DNA of 64,000 nt from positions 1-64,000 of the forward strand of contig JBARBG010000030.1 in NCBI GenBank assembly GCA_049792815.1, given 5' to 3'. The position numbers were made by a program, and so were the translations under genes. Positions 1 to 9,044 of this stretch are shown here, piece by piece. The notes below the pieces were generated by a model. It had not been told where the DNA came from and searched no databases. It saw only the letters and a program-made list of their open reading frames with translations. This DNA is from DAIDKA01 sp049792815. GTDB taxonomy: Bacteria > Pseudomonadota > Gammaproteobacteria > Steroidobacterales > Steroidobacteraceae. Position 1 is the first letter of the stretch. Each line of letters opens with the position of its first letter.

Positions 1-1476
1 GTCGCAGCAACGGCCGGGCGCGATGCGTGCATGGATGTGATTGACGTTCACGGGCGCACGGTGGTTCCGGGGCTGATCGACAACCACAACCATTTCGTGC
101 TGCTGGCCGAGCGGCCCGGGCACGATACGCGTCTGGAATCTGCGACCAGTATTGCCGACGTGCAGGCGGCGCTGCGCACCAGGAGCGGCACCCTTCCCGA
201 GGGCGCCTGGATCACGGCCATGGGCGGCTGGATCCCCGGACAGCTCGCCGAGAAACGCGTGCCCACGCTCGCGGAACTGGATCAGGCGGCCCCCAACCAT
301 CCGGTGCTCCTTTTCGTGGCCTTTACCGGTCCTGCGGTCACCAACAGCAGGGGCCGCAGCTACCTTGCGGCCCACGGGGTCGAGGTCAGCGAGACCGGAA
401 TGATCGGCGCCGGCGCAGCCTCGCTTGCGGCCATGCACACGCTCGCCGCGCTGCAGACGATTGAGGACAGGAGGCAGGGCGTGCTGGATGCCATGGCTTA
501 TTCGGCGAGTCTTGGCGTGACGACAAATGTGGACATGGGCGAATTCGTCGAGCCCGGAACTCGTGACATCAAGGACTCCTTCGTTTTCGACGGGCTCGCA
601 TCCGGCGATCCCTTCGCCATGTACAGCCCCTTCCTGGCCCTGCACCGTGAGGGCCGGCTCACGACTCGGCTGCGGGTATTCTTTCTGAGCATGGACCAGG
701 GGCAGGACTTTCCGCTGGCCCGTGAGCGGGTGCTCAACGCGTTCAATCGGTTTGGTGATGACATGATGCGCGTTTCCGGCATCGGCGAATTCGCCACCAG
801 CTGGCCGCTCTTCGGCCCGGTATCCGTGCCGCCCAATTATCTTGGCGCGCTGCAATTCATCGCCGCGCACGGCTGGTCCTTCCAGCAGCACAGTCTGTCA
901 TTGGCGGAAGACCAGATCACGGCATCAACCTTCGAAGCGGTGAACGCAGTGACCCCGATCGCGAATCTGCACTGGTCGGACGCGCACGTACCGCAGATCG
1001 ACCTGGCAACGGTGAATCGCTTCAAGGCCCTGGGGGCGGGCATCGCGATACATCCCTACAAGTATCTGTCCGATTCAACCGCCGCGAACGCCGGCCCACC
1101 GGTGCGCATGATTCTCGACAGCGGGGTCCATGCCGGTGCCGGATCCGATTCGGCCCAGATATCGACTCTTAACCCATGGAACATGATTTATTACATGGTC
1201 ACGGGCATCAATGCAGGGGGGCACCTGGTCAATGCGGGACAGACGGTGACGCGCGCGCAGGCCATGCGCCTGTATACCGCGGACAACGGCTGGTTTTTCC
1301 GGGAGGAAGACCGTATTGGGTCAATAGAAGCGGGAAAACTCGGTGACCTGGTGGTGTTGAGCAATGATTATTTCGACCCGAAGAAGGTGCCCGACAGCGC
1401 GCTGCGCCAGTTGCACGCGGTTCTGACGGTGGTTGACGGCAAGGTCATTTACCGGGCACCTGGCGCGATGAACTGA
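1..1476 (+). CDS. Amidohydrolase family 3 (YtcJ-like), 5' end outside window
   Basis: A metal-dependent amidohydrolase, probably acting on an amide or cyclic C-N bond; the substrate cannot be read from sequence. The reading frame is open from base 1, and the residues before the first ATG (position 31) run straight into the conserved strand V-x-G-L-I-D-N-H-N-H. The gene is therefore cut by the window edge rather than starting at 31. The HxH metal pair lies in that motif. The C-terminal part has the usual 'G-S-I-E-A-G-K-L-G-D-L-V-V-L' return strand of the composite beta domain. No signal peptide can be judged without the start. The next gene follows 86 bases downstream on the same strand. Confidence 0.85.
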   Translation, partial: VAATAGRDACMDVIDVHGRTVVPGLIDNHNHFVLLAERPGHDTRLESATSIADVQAALRTRSGTLPEGAWITAMGGWIPGQLAEKRVPTLAELDQAAPNHPVLLFVAFTGPAVTNSRGRSYLAAHGVEVSETGMIGAGAASLAAMHTLAALQTIEDRRQGVLDAMAYSASLGVTTNVDMGEFVEPGTRDIKDSFVFDGLASGDPFAMYSPFLALHREGRLTTRLRVFFLSMDQGQDFPLARERVLNAFNRFGDDMMRVSGIGEFATSWPLFGPVSVPPNYLGALQFIAAHGWSFQQHSLSLAEDQITASTFEAVNAVTPIANLHWSDAHVPQIDLATVNRFKALGAGIAIHPYKYLSDSTAANAGPPVRMILDSGVHAGAGSDSAQISTLNPWNMIYYMVTGINAGGHLVNAGQTVTRAQAMRLYTADNGWFFREEDRIGSIEAGKLGDLVVLSNDYFDPKKVPDSALRQLHAVLTVVDGKVIYRAPGAMN

Positions 1477-1562
1477 GCCCATATGTTAAGAATCCTGTGC
1501 GGGGATCGGCGGCGCCGGATCGCGTACACTGGCGCGCACAACATGACCCTTTGAGGAATCGG

Positions 1563-2477
1563 ATGAAGCCCCGCACCCTGGTCAGTGCCGCACTTATCAC
1601 CGGCCTTGGTATCGCCAGCGCGTGGGCTGCCTCGGATCAATCGTCCGACCCCGCGCCGGGCGCATTGCCCGAGGTCACGGTTCGAGCCCAACGCTCCAAA
1701 CTGCTACCGCGTGTATCCCAGTTTGCCTACGGGATCACCGAGCCTGTCAATGGGGAGGGACTGGCGCGATGGCACTCGCCCGTCTGCCCGCTCGTTGCAG
1801 GTCTTCCGCAGCAGGACGGCGAATTCGTTCTCGAGCGCGTGTCGGAGATTGCCCGCGCCGCCGGCGTGCCCCTTGCCGGCGAACATTGCAGCCCGAATCT
1901 CTACATCCTGATGACGAGTCAGCCCAAGCAACTGCTGCTGGCGATGCAGAAGCAGAATCGCGGAGTGCCCTTTGGACATGCGCCGCCGGTGTCAATCGAT
2001 GAGTTCATCGACAAGCCTCAGGCAGTGAAGGTCTGGTACAACACCTATCGTACGACTCCCGGGGGTGCGGCCCCGAGCGCGGGCGTTGCGCCCGCCGCCC
2101 AGGTTGTCGGCGGCACTATTGGTGGCGTGCCGACCTACACTGGCTCGTGGCTGGACAACAGCCATCTGCAGTCTCCTTCCGAATTTTGTTTCTCATATGT
2201 CTACGTCATCGCGGACCAGACGCGCCTGGGCGCGCTGTCGCGCGGCCAGTTCGCCGATTACGTGGCAATGGTGGGTCTCGCAGAACTGAAGGCACCGCCG
2301 CACCTGGGCGCGGCCCAGACCATTCTGAAACTGTTCGATGGCGCGCCCGATGCCGTGCAGCCTGGAATGAGCACTTGGGACCAGGCCTTTCTCAAGGCCC
2401 TGTATCTGACCGATCCGTCGACCAAGGTGCAACGCAGTCAACTGGGTGTGGAAATGGTGCGCGAGATCGGGCGCTGA
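1563..2477 (+). CDS. Exported protein of unknown function
   Basis: About 304 residues. I chose ATG 1563 over an in-frame GTG at 1497 because it begins a textbook signal peptide (Met-Lys-Pro-Arg, then a hydrophobic Leu/Val/Ala stretch ending Ala-Trp-Ala-Ala), and GAGGAAT lies just upstream. The mature part has several Cys residues and a Pro/Gly/Ala-rich linker around residues 165-190, with no motif that I recognise. It ends five bases before the convergent hydrolase gene. Function is unknown; location is probably periplasmic or secreted. Confidence 0.7.
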   Translation: MKPRTLVSAALITGLGIASAWAASDQSSDPAPGALPEVTVRAQRSKLLPRVSQFAYGITEPVNGEGLARWHSPVCPLVAGLPQQDGEFVLERVSEIARAAGVPLAGEHCSPNLYILMTSQPKQLLLAMQKQNRGVPFGHAPPVSIDEFIDKPQAVKVWYNTYRTTPGGAAPSAGVAPAAQVVGGTIGGVPTYTGSWLDNSHLQSPSEFCFSYVYVIADQTRLGALSRGQFADYVAMVGLAELKAPPHLGAAQTILKLFDGAPDAVQPGMSTWDQAFLKALYLTDPSTKVQRSQLGVEMVREIGR

Positions 2478-2482
2478 CCGAT

Positions 2483-3997
2483 CTAGTCGGAGTTCATGAG
2501 CTCGGTGGCGAACAGCATGGCCATGGCGCCGCCACGCGCATCATTGCCCAGAATCGCGGCGCGCTGCAGGTACTGCTCCAGCGACGTCATTTTTGCCGTC
2601 GACTCACACACATCGATGAACGAGCCCGACGCTGCCGTGCGCGAGTTCACGGCGAGCCATGCATGCTCGACGGCCTGGCGGTAATTCGCGCCTTCTAGCC
2701 AGGCGTTCTCAAGACCGCGCTGCATGGCGAACCCTATCATCGCCGTGGCCGAGAACTCCGCATACGCTCCGGGATGATCCACGACGTTGCGCCACAGTCC
2801 ATCGCGCGTCTGCAGCGGCAGCAGGGCCGCCATCAGCTGCCGATAGCTTTCCAGGGCATGCGCGTAGCCGGGATGGGTTCGCGGCAGCTCCGTCAGGGTC
2901 ATCGCCAGACCCATCGCGGCGAAGCCATTGCCGCGGCCCCAGGCCGCATCGGTCGCGGGCTGGTGGCGGTAGAGGCCGTCGGGGCGCAGATCGAGTTTCT
3001 GCATGTAGCGCAGGTGCCGGTCGGCCATGTCGAAGTACCGGGTCTCACCGCTCAGGGCGCCGGCTTGCGCGAGGATGACCGTGCCCATGAAGACCGCATC
3101 GCTGAACTGATCGTTGTACGGCATGGCTTCGAGCATCTGTCCTGATGCGTCAAATCCGAGGTTGGCAACCCTTCTGACCAGGGCGGTATAACGCGCATCG
3201 CCGGTTCTGCGGGCCAGCACGGTGAACACGATGTGGCCTCCCAGCACCAGTTCACTCGGGTGCGCAAGGCTGTCCTTGCTGCCGTCGACATAGGGTTCGA
3301 CGATCCGTCGTACGTCATCGAGGTCGCCAAGCCGTATGCGTGCGATCAGGGCGATGGCACCGATATACCAGGGCTGATCGAAATCATGGCCGTAGTGGCC
3401 TGCGAGCTCCTCGGCAAGCTGCCGCGGCGAGCGTTCGCGACGGCGATCGAGCTCAAGGTGAGCTTCTGATTTTGCGATAGTTTCCGTTGGCGCCAGCCAG
3501 TCGGCGGCCTTGCCGCTCCAGCGTCGTGCCGGAATTGCGCCCATGTCGGCCACCTTCTGCGCGCCAAGCGCCGCCGCAAGACCGGAGTCATCAGTCCCCG
3601 CGACCAACACGAGATCAGGTGCCTGGCTACCCAGCCAGCGCCACAGCGTGTGCGATTCGGCGTGCTCACGATAAGCGATGCCCGCGGGAGGGAACACGAG
3701 GGCGGCGCCATCCGGATTGGCGACGGGCACGGCAAGCAGCAGCACCGGCCGGCTGCGGCGTCGTTCGTACGCCGCCACCGCGGCACGCACGGCCGCCGCC
3801 GTTGCGTCCTCCCCGTGCAGACCACCGACCAGTACCACGGTTGGCGCAGACTTCCCGGTCGCGGGTACCGCCATGGCATCGATCCGGGCGCCGCTGCTCG
3901 CAAGGCCGATGTCGAAGACCTCCGCGGCGGCCAGCGGTCTCGCAATCAGAACAGTGAACATGGCCAGCACTGCAGCCACAACCAAACGAGCTGTCAT
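2483..3997 (-). CDS. Exported GH88/GH105-like hydrolase with degraded M14-like N-terminal domain
   Basis: 504 residues with a signal peptide (Met-Thr-Ala-Arg, hydrophobic core, Ala-Ala-Ala-Glu). Residues about 45-165 resemble zinc carboxypeptidase M14 (G-G-L-H-G-E-D, then V-P-V-A-N-P-D-G). However, the HxxE ligand reads H-G-E-D, and the later His of the 'D-L-V-x-x-H' strand is Gly in D-L-V-L-V-A-G. Residues about 200-500 are an alpha/alpha-toroid resembling unsaturated glucuronyl/rhamnogalacturonyl hydrolases, with D-A-A-W-G-R-G-N-G-F-A and L-W-R-N-V-V-D. A role in breaking down plant or bacterial polysaccharide is inferred. The two-domain arrangement is unusual. It could also be a noncatalytic carbohydrate-binding protein. 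Confidence 0.7.
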   Translation of the reverse strand: MTARLVVAAVLAMFTVLIARPLAAAEVFDIGLASSGARIDAMAVPATGKSAPTVVLVGGLHGEDATAAAVRAAVAAYERRRSRPVLLLAVPVANPDGAALVFPPAGIAYREHAESHTLWRWLGSQAPDLVLVAGTDDSGLAAALGAQKVADMGAIPARRWSGKAADWLAPTETIAKSEAHLELDRRRERSPRQLAEELAGHYGHDFDQPWYIGAIALIARIRLGDLDDVRRIVEPYVDGSKDSLAHPSELVLGGHIVFTVLARRTGDARYTALVRRVANLGFDASGQMLEAMPYNDQFSDAVFMGTVILAQAGALSGETRYFDMADRHLRYMQKLDLRPDGLYRHQPATDAAWGRGNGFAAMGLAMTLTELPRTHPGYAHALESYRQLMAALLPLQTRDGLWRNVVDHPGAYAEFSATAMIGFAMQRGLENAWLEGANYRQAVEHAWLAVNSRTAASGSFIDVCESTAKMTSLEQYLQRAAILGNDARGGAMAMLFATELMNSD

Positions 3998-4287
3998 GCC
4001 GCGATTCTAGGCCAGAAGTTGGCCCGGTTCACGCGGCTTGCAACACAGGGCCTCGGGCGCTAGGCTCGCAGCGCTTCATTCCACCTACCTTATGCGAGGT
4101 CCAGAGAACTATGAATGTTCAAACACTAGTGTCGGCTGGATCAGCGAAGTTCATCGAGCTGCCAGAAGCCTGAACCGCATTCGGGCGGTAGTTCGCCCGT
4201 CGCTCGCCTTTGCTGCAACCAGCCTGCGTTCGGCCCCCGGGTATACGGGGCGCCGCGGTGCATCGCTATGAATTGCAGGTTTCAGCA
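3998..4287. other. Intergenic region before rsgA
   Basis: About 290 bases between the divergent hydrolase and rsgA. I find no convincing gene, RNA or operator. Open frames here are short and lack conserved motifs. An in-frame extension of rsgA to 4210 exists but encodes nothing family-like. Confidence 0.5.
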
Positions 4288-5355
4288 ATGTTCACAGAAT
4301 CCGTCTCTCTGGCCCAGCTCGGCTGGCGGCCCTTTTATTCGCAGCAACTGACTCTGGAGGATTTGCACGACGCCTTTCCCGCGCGGGTAACCGTCGTGCA
4401 GCGCAACCTTTTGCTGGTTCTCGCCGAATCCGGTGAGCATCAAGTGACGCTGCCGCAACGGCTGCGGCCTGACGGCGCATCGCCGAATATCACCGTGGGC
4501 GACTGGATGCTCGTTCAGGCGGGAAATCATCAGGTCGAGCGACTCCTGGAGCGACGATCGGCGATAACGAGGCTGGCGGCCGGCACTGCTCCGGCGCTCC
4601 AGTCCATCGCAGCCAATGCCGATACGCTGTTCGTCGTGACGTCGTGCAATTCCGATTTCAATCCCTCGCGCCTCGAGCGCTACCTCGCGATCGCGCATGA
4701 AGCCGAAGTAACGCCGGTTATCGTCTTGAGCAAACTGGATACCTGTGCCGAACCGGCCCCTTACATCGACGGCGCCCAAGGCCTATCCAGTGGCGCCTCG
4801 GTGATAGCGGTAAACGGCACGGATGCGGCCAGTTCCCTCGAAGCGCTCGGCCCATGGCTGGATGAGGGGCAGACTGTCGCGTTCGTCGGCTCTTCGGGTG
4901 TCGGTAAATCCACTCTCATCAACACCCTGCTCGGGACGAATACCCAGGACACCCGGGAAATACGCCAGTCCGATGACAAGGGGCGGCACACGACCACGGC
5001 GCGCTACCTGCTACGGGCCCCCTGCGGTGCGTGGCTGATTGACACGCCGGGAATGCGCGAGCTGAAGATAGGGACCGCGCAGGCGGGTCTGGCACGAACC
5101 TTCGGTGATATCGATGCGCTCGCCGTTCAATGCCGTTTCCGGGACTGCAGTCACCGCCAGGAAAAAGGCTGCGCTGTGCGCAGGGCCATCGAGAACGGCG
5201 AACTGGAGGCTCGGCGGTTGGCAAGCTATCTGAAGCTCGGTCGCGAAGCGGCGCGGGCTGCGGCCCCACCGTGGCAGCGACACCTTGATAACCGCCGCGC
5301 GGGACGAATGGCCCGTACGGCGCAAAAGCGCAAGCGCGACCCCGGGCGCGGGTAA
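4288..5355 (+). CDS. rsgA: Ribosome small-subunit-dependent GTPase RsgA
   Basis: RsgA (YjeQ) binds the 30S subunit late in its maturation and uses GTP hydrolysis to help release RbfA. The order of parts is the family's circular permutation: an N-terminal OB fold, then the G4 motif (V-L-S-K-L-D), then the P-loop G-S-S-G-V-G-K-S-T, then the G3 D-T-P-G. A C-terminal zinc knuckle follows, with Cys-Arg-Phe-Arg-Asp-Cys-Ser-His and a later Cys. ATG 4288 gives a normal length (355 residues); the upstream extension to 4210 is not family-like. The Arg/Lys-rich tail fits rRNA contact. It stands alone in its operon. Confidence 0.93.
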   Translation: MFTESVSLAQLGWRPFYSQQLTLEDLHDAFPARVTVVQRNLLLVLAESGEHQVTLPQRLRPDGASPNITVGDWMLVQAGNHQVERLLERRSAITRLAAGTAPALQSIAANADTLFVVTSCNSDFNPSRLERYLAIAHEAEVTPVIVLSKLDTCAEPAPYIDGAQGLSSGASVIAVNGTDAASSLEALGPWLDEGQTVAFVGSSGVGKSTLINTLLGTNTQDTREIRQSDDKGRHTTTARYLLRAPCGAWLIDTPGMRELKIGTAQAGLARTFGDIDALAVQCRFRDCSHRQEKGCAVRRAIENGELEARRLASYLKLGREAARAAAPPWQRHLDNRRAGRMARTAQKRKRDPGRG

Positions 5356-5444
5356 CAACCAAAAATCATCCGGTCACGCCCGCGGCTCAGGCTATTTCTA
5401 CGGCTCGGGATATTAGAATCGCAGGGTTGGAAGGAGGCAAGGAT

Positions 5445-6392
5445 ATGGGCACCATGAACAAGCTTTATCTTAGCCGACGTCAATTCGCCGTGCGTTGTGC
5501 GGCCTTTGGCGTTTCGTTACCCGCCATCGGTGCCGGGCTGGCAACGGCGGCCTCGGGAACTGCGGCGCGACCCGTGAGGTTCCCGGATGGCATCGAGGTT
5601 CCAGCGGTCGGTCAGGGTGCCTGGCATCTGGGGCAGGAAAGACATCCGACAGCGGTTGAAATGGACGCGGTGCGCACCGGCATTTCCCTTGGCATGACAC
5701 TGATTGACACTTCGGGCAACTACGGAAATGGGCGCTCTGAGCAATTCATTGGTCAGGTAATCGCCGGCCGGCGCGATCGAATATTTCTGGTTTCCAAGGT
5801 GGAGGCCGATGAAGTATCCGGGGACGGCATCTCCCGTGCCTGTGAGGCGAGCCTTTCCCGGTTGGGCACCGCCTTTCTCGATCTGTATTTGCTGCATTCG
5901 CCCGTTCCCAGCGCGCAATTCGCCGGCGTAGTGGCTGCATTCGAGCAGCTGCGCAGGGCGGGGAAGATTCGTGCCTGGGGTGTATCAAACTTCGACACGG
6001 CCCAGATGGAAGATCTGATGCGAGTTCCGGACGGTCATCTGTGCGCAACCAACCAGGTTCAATACAGCCTCGTGAACCGTCGCATTGAGCACGATCTGCT
6101 GCCCTGGTGCGTAGAGCACAATATGCCGGTGATGGCGTATTCTCCGCTCGGTGGCGACAACAATCTGATCGTCGGTGATCGCACACTGGCGCAAATCGGC
6201 GCTGCCCATGGCTGCTCGGCCGCCGCCGTTGCACTGGCCTGGGTTATCCGTGGCGGACGAGTCATCGCCATTCCAGAATCCGGCTCGCCGGTCCATGCCA
6301 GGGGAAACGCCGTGGCACTGACCTTGAACCTCACTGCGCAAGACCTTCAGGCCTTGGCTGCGGCGTATCCGGGAGCCCCCGGCGCGGCCTAG
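5445..6392 (+). CDS. Tat-exported aldo/keto reductase
   Basis: An NAD(P)H-dependent carbonyl reductase of the AKR fold. ATG 5445 is preceded by a strong AAGGAGG (5431-5437, seven-base gap), which decides the start. The N-terminus has a twin-arginine signal (S-R-R-Q-F-A) and a hydrophobic region ending near Ala-Ala-Ser-Gly-Thr-Ala-Ala, so a periplasmic, cofactor-loaded enzyme is inferred. The catalytic residues are visible: Asp and Tyr in D-T-S-G-N-Y-G-N-G, Lys in V-S-K-V-E, His in L-L-H-S-P. The N-Q-V-Q-Y-S strand and C-terminal I-P-E-S-G-S cofactor loop also fit. Its stop overlaps the stop of the convergent DUF1289 gene. Confidence 0.85.
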   Translation: MGTMNKLYLSRRQFAVRCAAFGVSLPAIGAGLATAASGTAARPVRFPDGIEVPAVGQGAWHLGQERHPTAVEMDAVRTGISLGMTLIDTSGNYGNGRSEQFIGQVIAGRRDRIFLVSKVEADEVSGDGISRACEASLSRLGTAFLDLYLLHSPVPSAQFAGVVAAFEQLRRAGKIRAWGVSNFDTAQMEDLMRVPDGHLCATNQVQYSLVNRRIEHDLLPWCVEHNMPVMAYSPLGGDNNLIVGDRTLAQIGAAHGCSAAAVALAWVIRGGRVIAIPESGSPVHARGNAVALTLNLTAQDLQALAAAYPGAPGAA

Positions 6393-6604
6393 CGTTGCTC
6401 GGCCGCCATCTTGTAGGCCGCCCGGCGCTGCTCGGCGTTGTGCAGAATTTCACGCCGGCGCTGATCATCGACCAGCCCCCATTCCTTGATCTCTTCCAGG
6501 GACCTGTAACACCCCAGGCAAGTCAGGTCATCGCCGAGGCAGCAATTCCTGACGCACGGTGATGCGGCGGTTCCGAAGTCGCTGATTGAGGTAGGCGCGG
6601 CCAT
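6389..6604 (-). CDS. DUF1289 small Cys-rich protein
   Basis: 71 residues from ATG 6604. The pattern S-P-C-V-R-N-C-C-L-G-D-D-L-T-C-L-G-C-Y-R-S-L-x-E-I-x-x-W is the DUF1289 signature, a probable small zinc or Fe-S binding fold of unknown role. A longer frame to 6709 would add a Cys-rich non-family leader and is unlikely. Its last four bases overlap the end of the aldo/keto reductase gene on the other strand. Confidence 0.8.
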   Translation of the reverse strand: MAAPTSISDFGTAASPCVRNCCLGDDLTCLGCYRSLEEIKEWGLVDDQRRREILHNAEQRRAAYKMAAEQR

Positions 6605-6715
6605 TGGAGCCGCAGATTTGATCACACAGGGGCAGCGAATTCCGGGTAATACTTCACAGGGAACCGCGAAAAGAAGTCCTTGCCCTGCCAAACACCAATC
6701 GGGGATCAATACTTT

Positions 6716-7132
6716 ATGGAACTCAAGCGCGCCGGATCGCAGCCCTCACAGAAAGGGCCCGCCGAGTACTTCACAGGGACGGTGCGCATTGACCCCCTGC
6801 ACACGCCGCCCGCCCCAGCCAGGACTGCCACCGCCTACGTCACGTTCGAGCCGGGGGCCCGGTCCGCCTGGCACACTCACCCGCTTGGCCAGACGTTGAT
6901 TGTCACTGCCGGTTGCGGCTGGACCCAGTGCGATGGCGGCGCCATAGTTGAAATACGGGCCGGCGACGTCGTCTGGTGCCCTCCTAACCACAAGCACTGG
7001 CATGGCGCGACACCCACAACCGCCATGACTCACATCGCGGTCACTGAGATCCTGGACGGCAAAGGCGTCAACTGGCTGGAAAAGGTGCCCGATGAGGAGT
7101 ATCTCGTCGGCCCGCCCAAGGCGGCTCGATAG
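6716..7132 (+). CDS. Small cupin-domain protein
   Basis: 138 residues from ATG 6716, with GGGGAT about nine bases upstream. It is a single cupin barrel: [13 protein letters not shown] carries the two metal His and Gln of motif 1, and [10 protein letters not shown] carries motif 2. The layout matches the family that includes bacterial manganese-dependent hydroxynitrile lyases and carboxymuconolactone-associated cupins. I infer a Mn/Fe site but cannot name the substrate. An alternative TTG start at 6680 lacks family sequence. Confidence 0.82.
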   Translation: MELKRAGSQPSQKGPAEYFTGTVRIDPLHTPPAPARTATAYVTFEPGARSAWHTHPLGQTLIVTAGCGWTQCDGGAIVEIRAGDVVWCPPNHKHWHGATPTTAMTHIAVTEILDGKGVNWLEKVPDEEYLVGPPKAAR

Positions 7133-7155
7133 CTGCCGGGACAGCGGCGGGAAAG

Positions 7156-7180
7156 GAGGGACCGCAGCGCGCGGTCCCTC
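7156..7180. terminator. Hairpin between convergent genes
   Basis: A perfect 10-bp stem (GAGGGACCGC / GCGGTCCCTC) with a five-base loop lies between the ends of the cupin and PEBP genes. It could end transcription from both sides. There is no long T tract, so intrinsic termination would be weak. Confidence 0.55.
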
Positions 7181-7202
7181 TGATGCCTTCATCTATATGT
7201 GA

Positions 7203-7799
7203 CTACTTGGCCGGAGTCGGGGCTGTCGGTGGCGGGCTTCGATAGCGGCCGACGTACGCGGCTTTGGCGACCGTCTTGCCCTTCATCGCGGCCAGCAGAT
7301 CGTCGCGGCTTGCGGTATCGGGAAGATCGAGCTTTGCATTCAGCGCGTAGAGCTCGAAGATGTAGTGGTGATAGCGCGGGCCGGCCGGGGCACCCGGACC
7401 CATGTAGGCATTCTGGCCCGTCATGTTCTTGCCGTTCACCGAGCCTTCGGGGAGCTTGCCTTCCGGGATGCCGTTCGCCGATGCCGGGATGTTCCATGCC
7501 ATCCAATGCAGCACATCACCTGTGCCGCCGCCTATGGCCACGTCGACATCGTGAAGAATGATCGCATACGCCACCGTGCCATCAGGCGCATTTGAAAAGG
7601 TGAAGTCCGGCTGGACGCCACCGCGTCCGGCGTATTTCTGCGGCACGATACCGCCGTCCTCGAATGCAGTGCTCTGCATCAGCAATGGCGGAAGTCTGAA
7701 GCCACCCCTGGCTGGGGCGCCTTGTGCGAACGCAGCACTGGTGCCGAGCAATGTGACTGCGAAAAGCATCGGGAGCATTCGACAAGTTCCACTGCGCAT
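7203..7799 (-). CDS. Exported YbhB/YbcL-type PEBP protein
   Basis: A phosphatidylethanolamine-binding-protein fold, related to Raf kinase inhibitor protein; the bacterial role is unclear. The start at 7799 follows GGAGG with a good gap and opens a signal peptide ending near Ala-Phe-Ala-Gln-Gly. Family features include the H-D-V-D-V-A strand (DPD-like), G-G-G-T-G-D-V-L-H-W-M-A-W-N-I-P, and G-P-x-A-G-P-R-Y-H-H-Y-I-F-E-L-Y-A-L. The C-terminus is Pro-rich. The location is periplasmic. Confidence 0.88.
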   Translation of the reverse strand: MRSGTCRMLPMLFAVTLLGTSAAFAQGAPARGGFRLPPLLMQSTAFEDGGIVPQKYAGRGGVQPDFTFSNAPDGTVAYAIILHDVDVAIGGGTGDVLHWMAWNIPASANGIPEGKLPEGSVNGKNMTGQNAYMGPGAPAGPRYHHYIFELYALNAKLDLPDTASRDDLLAAMKGKTVAKAAYVGRYRSPPPTAPTPAK

Positions 7800-7872
7800 A
7801 TGAACCTCCATCAGTTTCTGTGGCAGGGAGGCGAGCCTAGCGCAAATTGCGGAACGATGCCTGTGGCGTTAA

Positions 7873-9036
7873 TCAGGTCGCGCGCATCGCCACCGTCACG
7901 GGCACGCGGGCAGCTCGCAGCGCCGGCAGGAGCCCGCCGATGAGGCCTATGCACAAGGCCCAGCCCAGCCCCAACAAGGCAAGCGAAAATGTTACTGCCA
8001 TGTGAAAGCTCGCTCCAAAAGGGCTTGCGAGCAGGCCGTTGAACAGCAGCCACGCCACGAGCGCGCCGATCAAGGCGCCGGGCAGTGCCAGAAGAATGGA
8101 TTCCGACAGAAAGGAGACGATGATCGGCGCGCTGCTGAAGCCCACCGCCCGCAGGATGGCCAGGTCGCGACGGCGGCTCTCAACGATGGCATACAGTGAG
8201 TTGGCGGCGCCAATGGTTGCGGCAAGGGCCATGATCGAGCCCACGAAGTAGCTCACGAAGTTCAGGATGCCGTTGAGCTGCTGGTTGTCCTGCTCAATGA
8301 CCTCCGCCTCATGCTGGACTTTGAGGTGCAGTGACGAGTTCGCCTTCAGCGCGTTGCTCAGCTGGGCAAACGCCGCGGGCGACTCGAGCATGATATTCGC
8401 CTGATTATAGGTATTACGGCCGAAGGCCGACAGTATCGTGTCTCCGTCCCCGTAGACGATGCAGGCGGAACTGCCGAGATCGAAGTTCCCCACGACGAGC
8501 CAGTCCCCACCGCGCAAATGCCGGCTCGCGCCAACGCCGAAATCCGCGTACTGCCGCACGCATTTGTTGCTTGCTATCAGCTCATGAAGTCCAGCAGTGA
8601 ACATGCGCCCTGCGGTGATGTGCAGTTCCGGCTGGTAGTCGCTTAGACCGGCAGTCATGCCGATCAGGGGAAATCCGGTTCGACTGCGGTCGATCTTGCC
8701 TCGCGCCTGTATGAAGACCGAAGCCTGAAAGACCACGATCGGTTCGCCACGGGCATTGCGTCGTATGCCCGGCAGTCCCCGAATGAGCGTAGCGGCGTCG
8801 TGCGTGATGTTGCTCTGCGCTGGCGATGGGGCATCGACACTCGTCAATATGGCGCGATTGGGACTGGCGTTTCCCAATGCCTCCTGTCGCGCTCCGACGC
8901 CCATGGCGAGCATCGACACCAGCACCCCGACCGCACACGCCACGCCGATGACGATGGTGCACACCAACCCAATGCGCGCAGGGATGCTGGCGAGGTTGAC
9001 GCACAGCAGGGCCCAGAATTGTTTTGCGAACTTCAT
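7873..9036 (-). CDS. ABC transporter permease, FtsX/MacB type (second of pair)
   Basis: 387 residues: an N-terminal membrane helix (about 20-45), a large extracytoplasmic domain (about 50-250), then three C-terminal helices typical of FtsX-like permeases. The coupling-helix-like E-S-R-R-R-D-L-A-I-L-R-A-V-G-F motif follows the second helix. It starts eight bases after the preceding permease gene, so the two are co-transcribed. No ATP-binding subunit or membrane-fusion protein is next to them, so the energy partner must be encoded elsewhere. Substrate unknown. Confidence 0.85.
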   Translation of the reverse strand: MKFAKQFWALLCVNLASIPARIGLVCTIVIGVACAVGVLVSMLAMGVGARQEALGNASPNRAILTSVDAPSPAQSNITHDAATLIRGLPGIRRNARGEPIVVFQASVFIQARGKIDRSRTGFPLIGMTAGLSDYQPELHITAGRMFTAGLHELIASNKCVRQYADFGVGASRHLRGGDWLVVGNFDLGSSACIVYGDGDTILSAFGRNTYNQANIMLESPAAFAQLSNALKANSSLHLKVQHEAEVIEQDNQQLNGILNFVSYFVGSIMALAATIGAANSLYAIVESRRRDLAILRAVGFSSAPIIVSFLSESILLALPGALIGALVAWLLFNGLLASPFGASFHMAVTFSLALLGLGWALCIGLIGGLLPALRAARVPVTVAMRAT

Positions 9037-9044
9037 ATCAGGCG

